Below are positions 7,533-9,317 of a stretch of DNA of 9,317 nucleotides, in pieces. Position 1 is the first letter of the stretch, and every line of letters begins with the position of its first letter. The position numbers and the translations under genes were made by a program. The notes below the pieces were generated by a model. It saw only the letters and a list, made by a program, of their open reading frames with translations. It was not told where the DNA came from and ran no database searches. Origin of the DNA: JBNLBS01 sp050303415 (GTDB lineage: Bacteria > Pseudomonadota > Gammaproteobacteria > Methylococcales > Methylomonadaceae); NCBI GenBank assembly GCA_050303415.1, contig JBNLBS010000033.1, forward strand, positions 1-9,317, written 5' to 3'.

Positions 7533-9317
7533 TTAATTTTTGTGTTTTGATAATGATTTATTTGAGCAGATTTTTTTTCTCAAACAGGGAATAGAATGTA
7601 AGCCAAAATAGAAGCCGACGGCTCCAAGCAAGGTTAACAAGCTGAACAGGAGCCCTAACTCCAACAAAGGATTCAGCTCACTGATAAGCAACCCCGAATG
7701 CGAAAATCCCCACAGAGTTAAACCTATTGTGGTGGCAAACCAACCCCCTTGCAACAGGAAAATGATGGCATGTCGTTGTGTTGTACCTTGCGTCAGGCCT
7801 TTAGTGCCCCAACTGATATCCCCCAATTTAAAGATGGTATAGGTAGACATTGTTATTTTAAGCAATAAGCCGTTAATGAGGTATTCAGGAGCTCTGCGCA
7901 GATAAACAGATACCTGTTGTGGATAAAAAAAAATCAAGGAAAAAATGGTCAATAAGCCCGGCAAAAATAAACACGCTATGCTGAATGAATCTTTGGCCAC
8001 CAGTAGCCAGCCAATCAATAATAACCAAGTACTCGCATCTCTTATTGCTGACATCATTACTGGAACTGATGCAAAATGTCGCTGTATACAAGAAGTTGAT
8101 GTCAATCCTATCAATAACATGCAACCGCTGATACTCAATAATCCTGTCCAGTTTTGCGCAACAATAAGGCGGTTTATATCGATGATAAGCAGAATAAGAA
8201 AAGAAATAGCAATAGCTGTTCCCGTCAGACTGAAAAACACTAACAGGCATTGCCAGAGAGCTGCCACTAGCATTCTCGCCTTTTCCGTAAACGTCCTGTC
8301 CGAACGTTGTAAAAACCTGGGAAGACAGTATAAAAAAGCCAGCCGTCCCGCCAAGGCGCCATTTTCCCAGCGGCGTCTTTGTTTTAGTAACAAGCCAAGC
8401 GTTTCGCAAGAATCTGTCGTCGCCCTCGCATCGGGCAAGTAGCAAATTTTCCACGGCTTTACCAGATTGCAGGTCAAATAATTACCAATAACCCGGTCTT
8501 CCGTCAAATACAATAGCTGTTCGAAAAGATTTTTAGGAGCTAAACCACGAAAATATTCTTTAAGTGCGCTACTGTTTTGTTCATGCACGGTGGCATCGGA
8601 TAGCGCTTGCCAACGAAACACGCAAAATTGGCCAGGTATAACGCTTAAGTGTCCGAAGAACTCCTCCGCAGGCCAGGTAAGACACTGCATTGTCATGTCA
8701 ATAAATTGCCAGAAGTGAAGAAATTCGCTATTTACATCTGCTGCCTCAACGGTTATGCGTGATGCGATAGCCCCCGTACTGGGGTGTTGCTCAAGATGCT
8801 CAAAGCAGTTTTTAAGGGTCTTTTTATCAATGCTTGTCCCTACATCCATTTGAAAAACGAATTGTGGTTTTATTTGTCGACAGAGATCATTAAAAAACAG
8901 AGCATGGGAATGTAATTTCCCTTTGTTAACGGGTTTTAAACAGATAATTGTGTAAACGCTTACCCAACTCTCTGGTTTCCCATCGTGCATGTAACCACCC
9001 CGTAGGCTATTGCGTTGCAAATGCCAGCCTGCTAGCGGATTGCCGTCATTTGAAATATACAATAACTGATTGCATGTAAGCCATTCTAATAAATTTTTAT
9101 CAATCCTATCCAGTCCATCGGCAATGAGAGCGATAACGATATTTTTTTCAGGTTTTTTAACGTCAGAATTTTGATGTTTTATAGAATTATTCAAGGAAGA
9201 TAATGTTTTTTTTAAATCAGAGAGAGGTTCGTTATATAAGGTTACGCAAAACACTGCGTCCGGGTTGCACAATTTTTGGGGTAGCTGTAAACAATTTATT
9301 GTGTAAAAATCAGTATT
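7533..9317 (-). CDS. Chitin-synthase-like family 2 glycosyltransferase, membrane-bound (5' end outside window)
   Basis: Processive-type GT2 enzyme of the chitin synthase family, expected to transfer GlcNAc (or a related sugar) from a UDP-sugar into a beta-1,4 chain at the inner membrane. Numbering from the TTG at 9272: VFCVTLYNEP (7-16) opens the catalytic domain; then IADG (50-53), CLK...KLHSHALFFN (111-128), DVGT (143-146), VIPGQFCVFRW (211-221), the catalytic-base motif TEDR (257-260) and QRRRW (298-302). Hydrophobic helices follow at about 334-364, 374-391, 413-450, 501-522 and 535-558. GDISWGTKG (484-492), between helices, is a hallmark of fungal/animal chitin synthases, not of NodC, cellulose or hyaluronan synthases. 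The frame stays open for 15 more codons to the right edge, and the TTG has no Shine-Dalgarno sequence, so the true start probably lies outside. It ends 20 bases before the ABC gene. Family assignment is strong; the actual sugar is unknown. Confidence 0.9.
   Translation of the reverse strand, partial: NTDFYTINCLQLPQKLCNPDAVFCVTLYNEPLSDLKKTLSSLNNSIKHQNSDVKKPEKNIVIALIADGLDRIDKNLLEWLTCNQLLYISNDGNPLAGWHLQRNSLRGGYMHDGKPESWVSVYTIICLKPVNKGKLHSHALFFNDLCRQIKPQFVFQMDVGTSIDKKTLKNCFEHLEQHPSTGAIASRITVEAADVNSEFLHFWQFIDMTMQCLTWPAEEFFGHLSVIPGQFCVFRWQALSDATVHEQNSSALKEYFRGLAPKNLFEQLLYLTEDRVIGNYLTCNLVKPWKICYLPDARATTDSCETLGLLLKQRRRWENGALAGRLAFLYCLPRFLQRSDRTFTEKARMLVAALWQCLLVFFSLTGTAIAISFLILLIIDINRLIVAQNWTGLLSISGCMLLIGLTSTSCIQRHFASVPVMMSAIRDASTWLLLIGWLLVAKDSFSIACLFLPGLLTIFSLIFFYPQQVSVYLRRAPEYLINGLLLKITMSTYTIFKLGDISWGTKGLTQGTTQRHAIIFLLQGGWFATTIGLTLWGFSHSGLLISELNPLLELGLLFSLLTLLGAVGFYFGLHSIPCLRKKICSNKSLSKHKN

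Noticed and set aside
7885..8454. Open frames of 165 (plus) and 189 (minus) codons inside the synthase gene
   Set aside because: Both lie fully within the conserved coding sequence of the chitin-synthase-like gene, including the QRRRW region, and show no recognisable domains.
7533..9317. Assignment of the synthase as NodC, hyaluronan or cellulose synthase
   Set aside because: These share the EDR and QxxRW motifs, but the SWGTKG element and the LHSHALFFN and FGHLSVIPGQF segments match the Chs family instead.

Overview
The window holds four large genes, all on the minus strand and closely spaced (gaps of 20, 71 and 10 bases), so they read as one operon transcribed from right to left. The ATP-rich Shine-Dalgarno-led bacterial genes, a Sec signal peptide, c-type haem motifs and a bacterial-type half ABC exporter point to a Gram-negative bacterium of moderate G+C, plausibly a gammaproteobacterium; the taxon is an inference and no rRNA or tRNA gene is present to fix it.

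In transcription order: (1) 9317-7533, a membrane family 2 glycosyltransferase that carries the full motif set of eukaryotic-type chitin synthases (DVGT, TEDR, QRRRW and a late SWGTKG), cut by the right edge of the window; (2) 7512-5713, a complete ABC half-transporter with fused membrane and ATPase domains; (3) 5641-1634, a secreted 1335-residue mosaic protein with an LVIVD-like propeller region, an Ig-like (Big_5) domain, a PKD domain, a YVTN/YncE-like propeller, a di-haem cytochrome c peroxidase/MauG-like domain and a last Ig-like domain; (4) 1623-199, an FkbM-type methyltransferase with an unusual Ig-like C-terminal extension of about 230 residues. The leftmost 198 bases have no convincing gene; a protein-like stop-free frame of 63 codons lies there on the minus strand.

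The most interesting reading is a previously uncharacterised glycan locus: a chitin-synthase-like enzyme makes a beta-linked amino-sugar chain or oligomer, the ABC protein moves it or its lipid-linked form across the inner membrane, FkbM may O-methylate the product, and the periplasmic di-haem mosaic may oxidise or process it, or act in attachment. The individual families are supported by the sequence; the joint pathway is inferred from gene order only. It loosely recalls the Nod-factor set (NodC synthase, NodIJ exporter, NodS methyltransferase), but the synthase here looks like the Chs family rather than NodC.

Two short tandem repeats are also notable: three exact 17-base copies that straddle the stop codon of the ABC gene and have probably changed its C-terminus, and four 15-base copies inside the methyltransferase gene that encode a KVDGF-type pentapeptide repeat.
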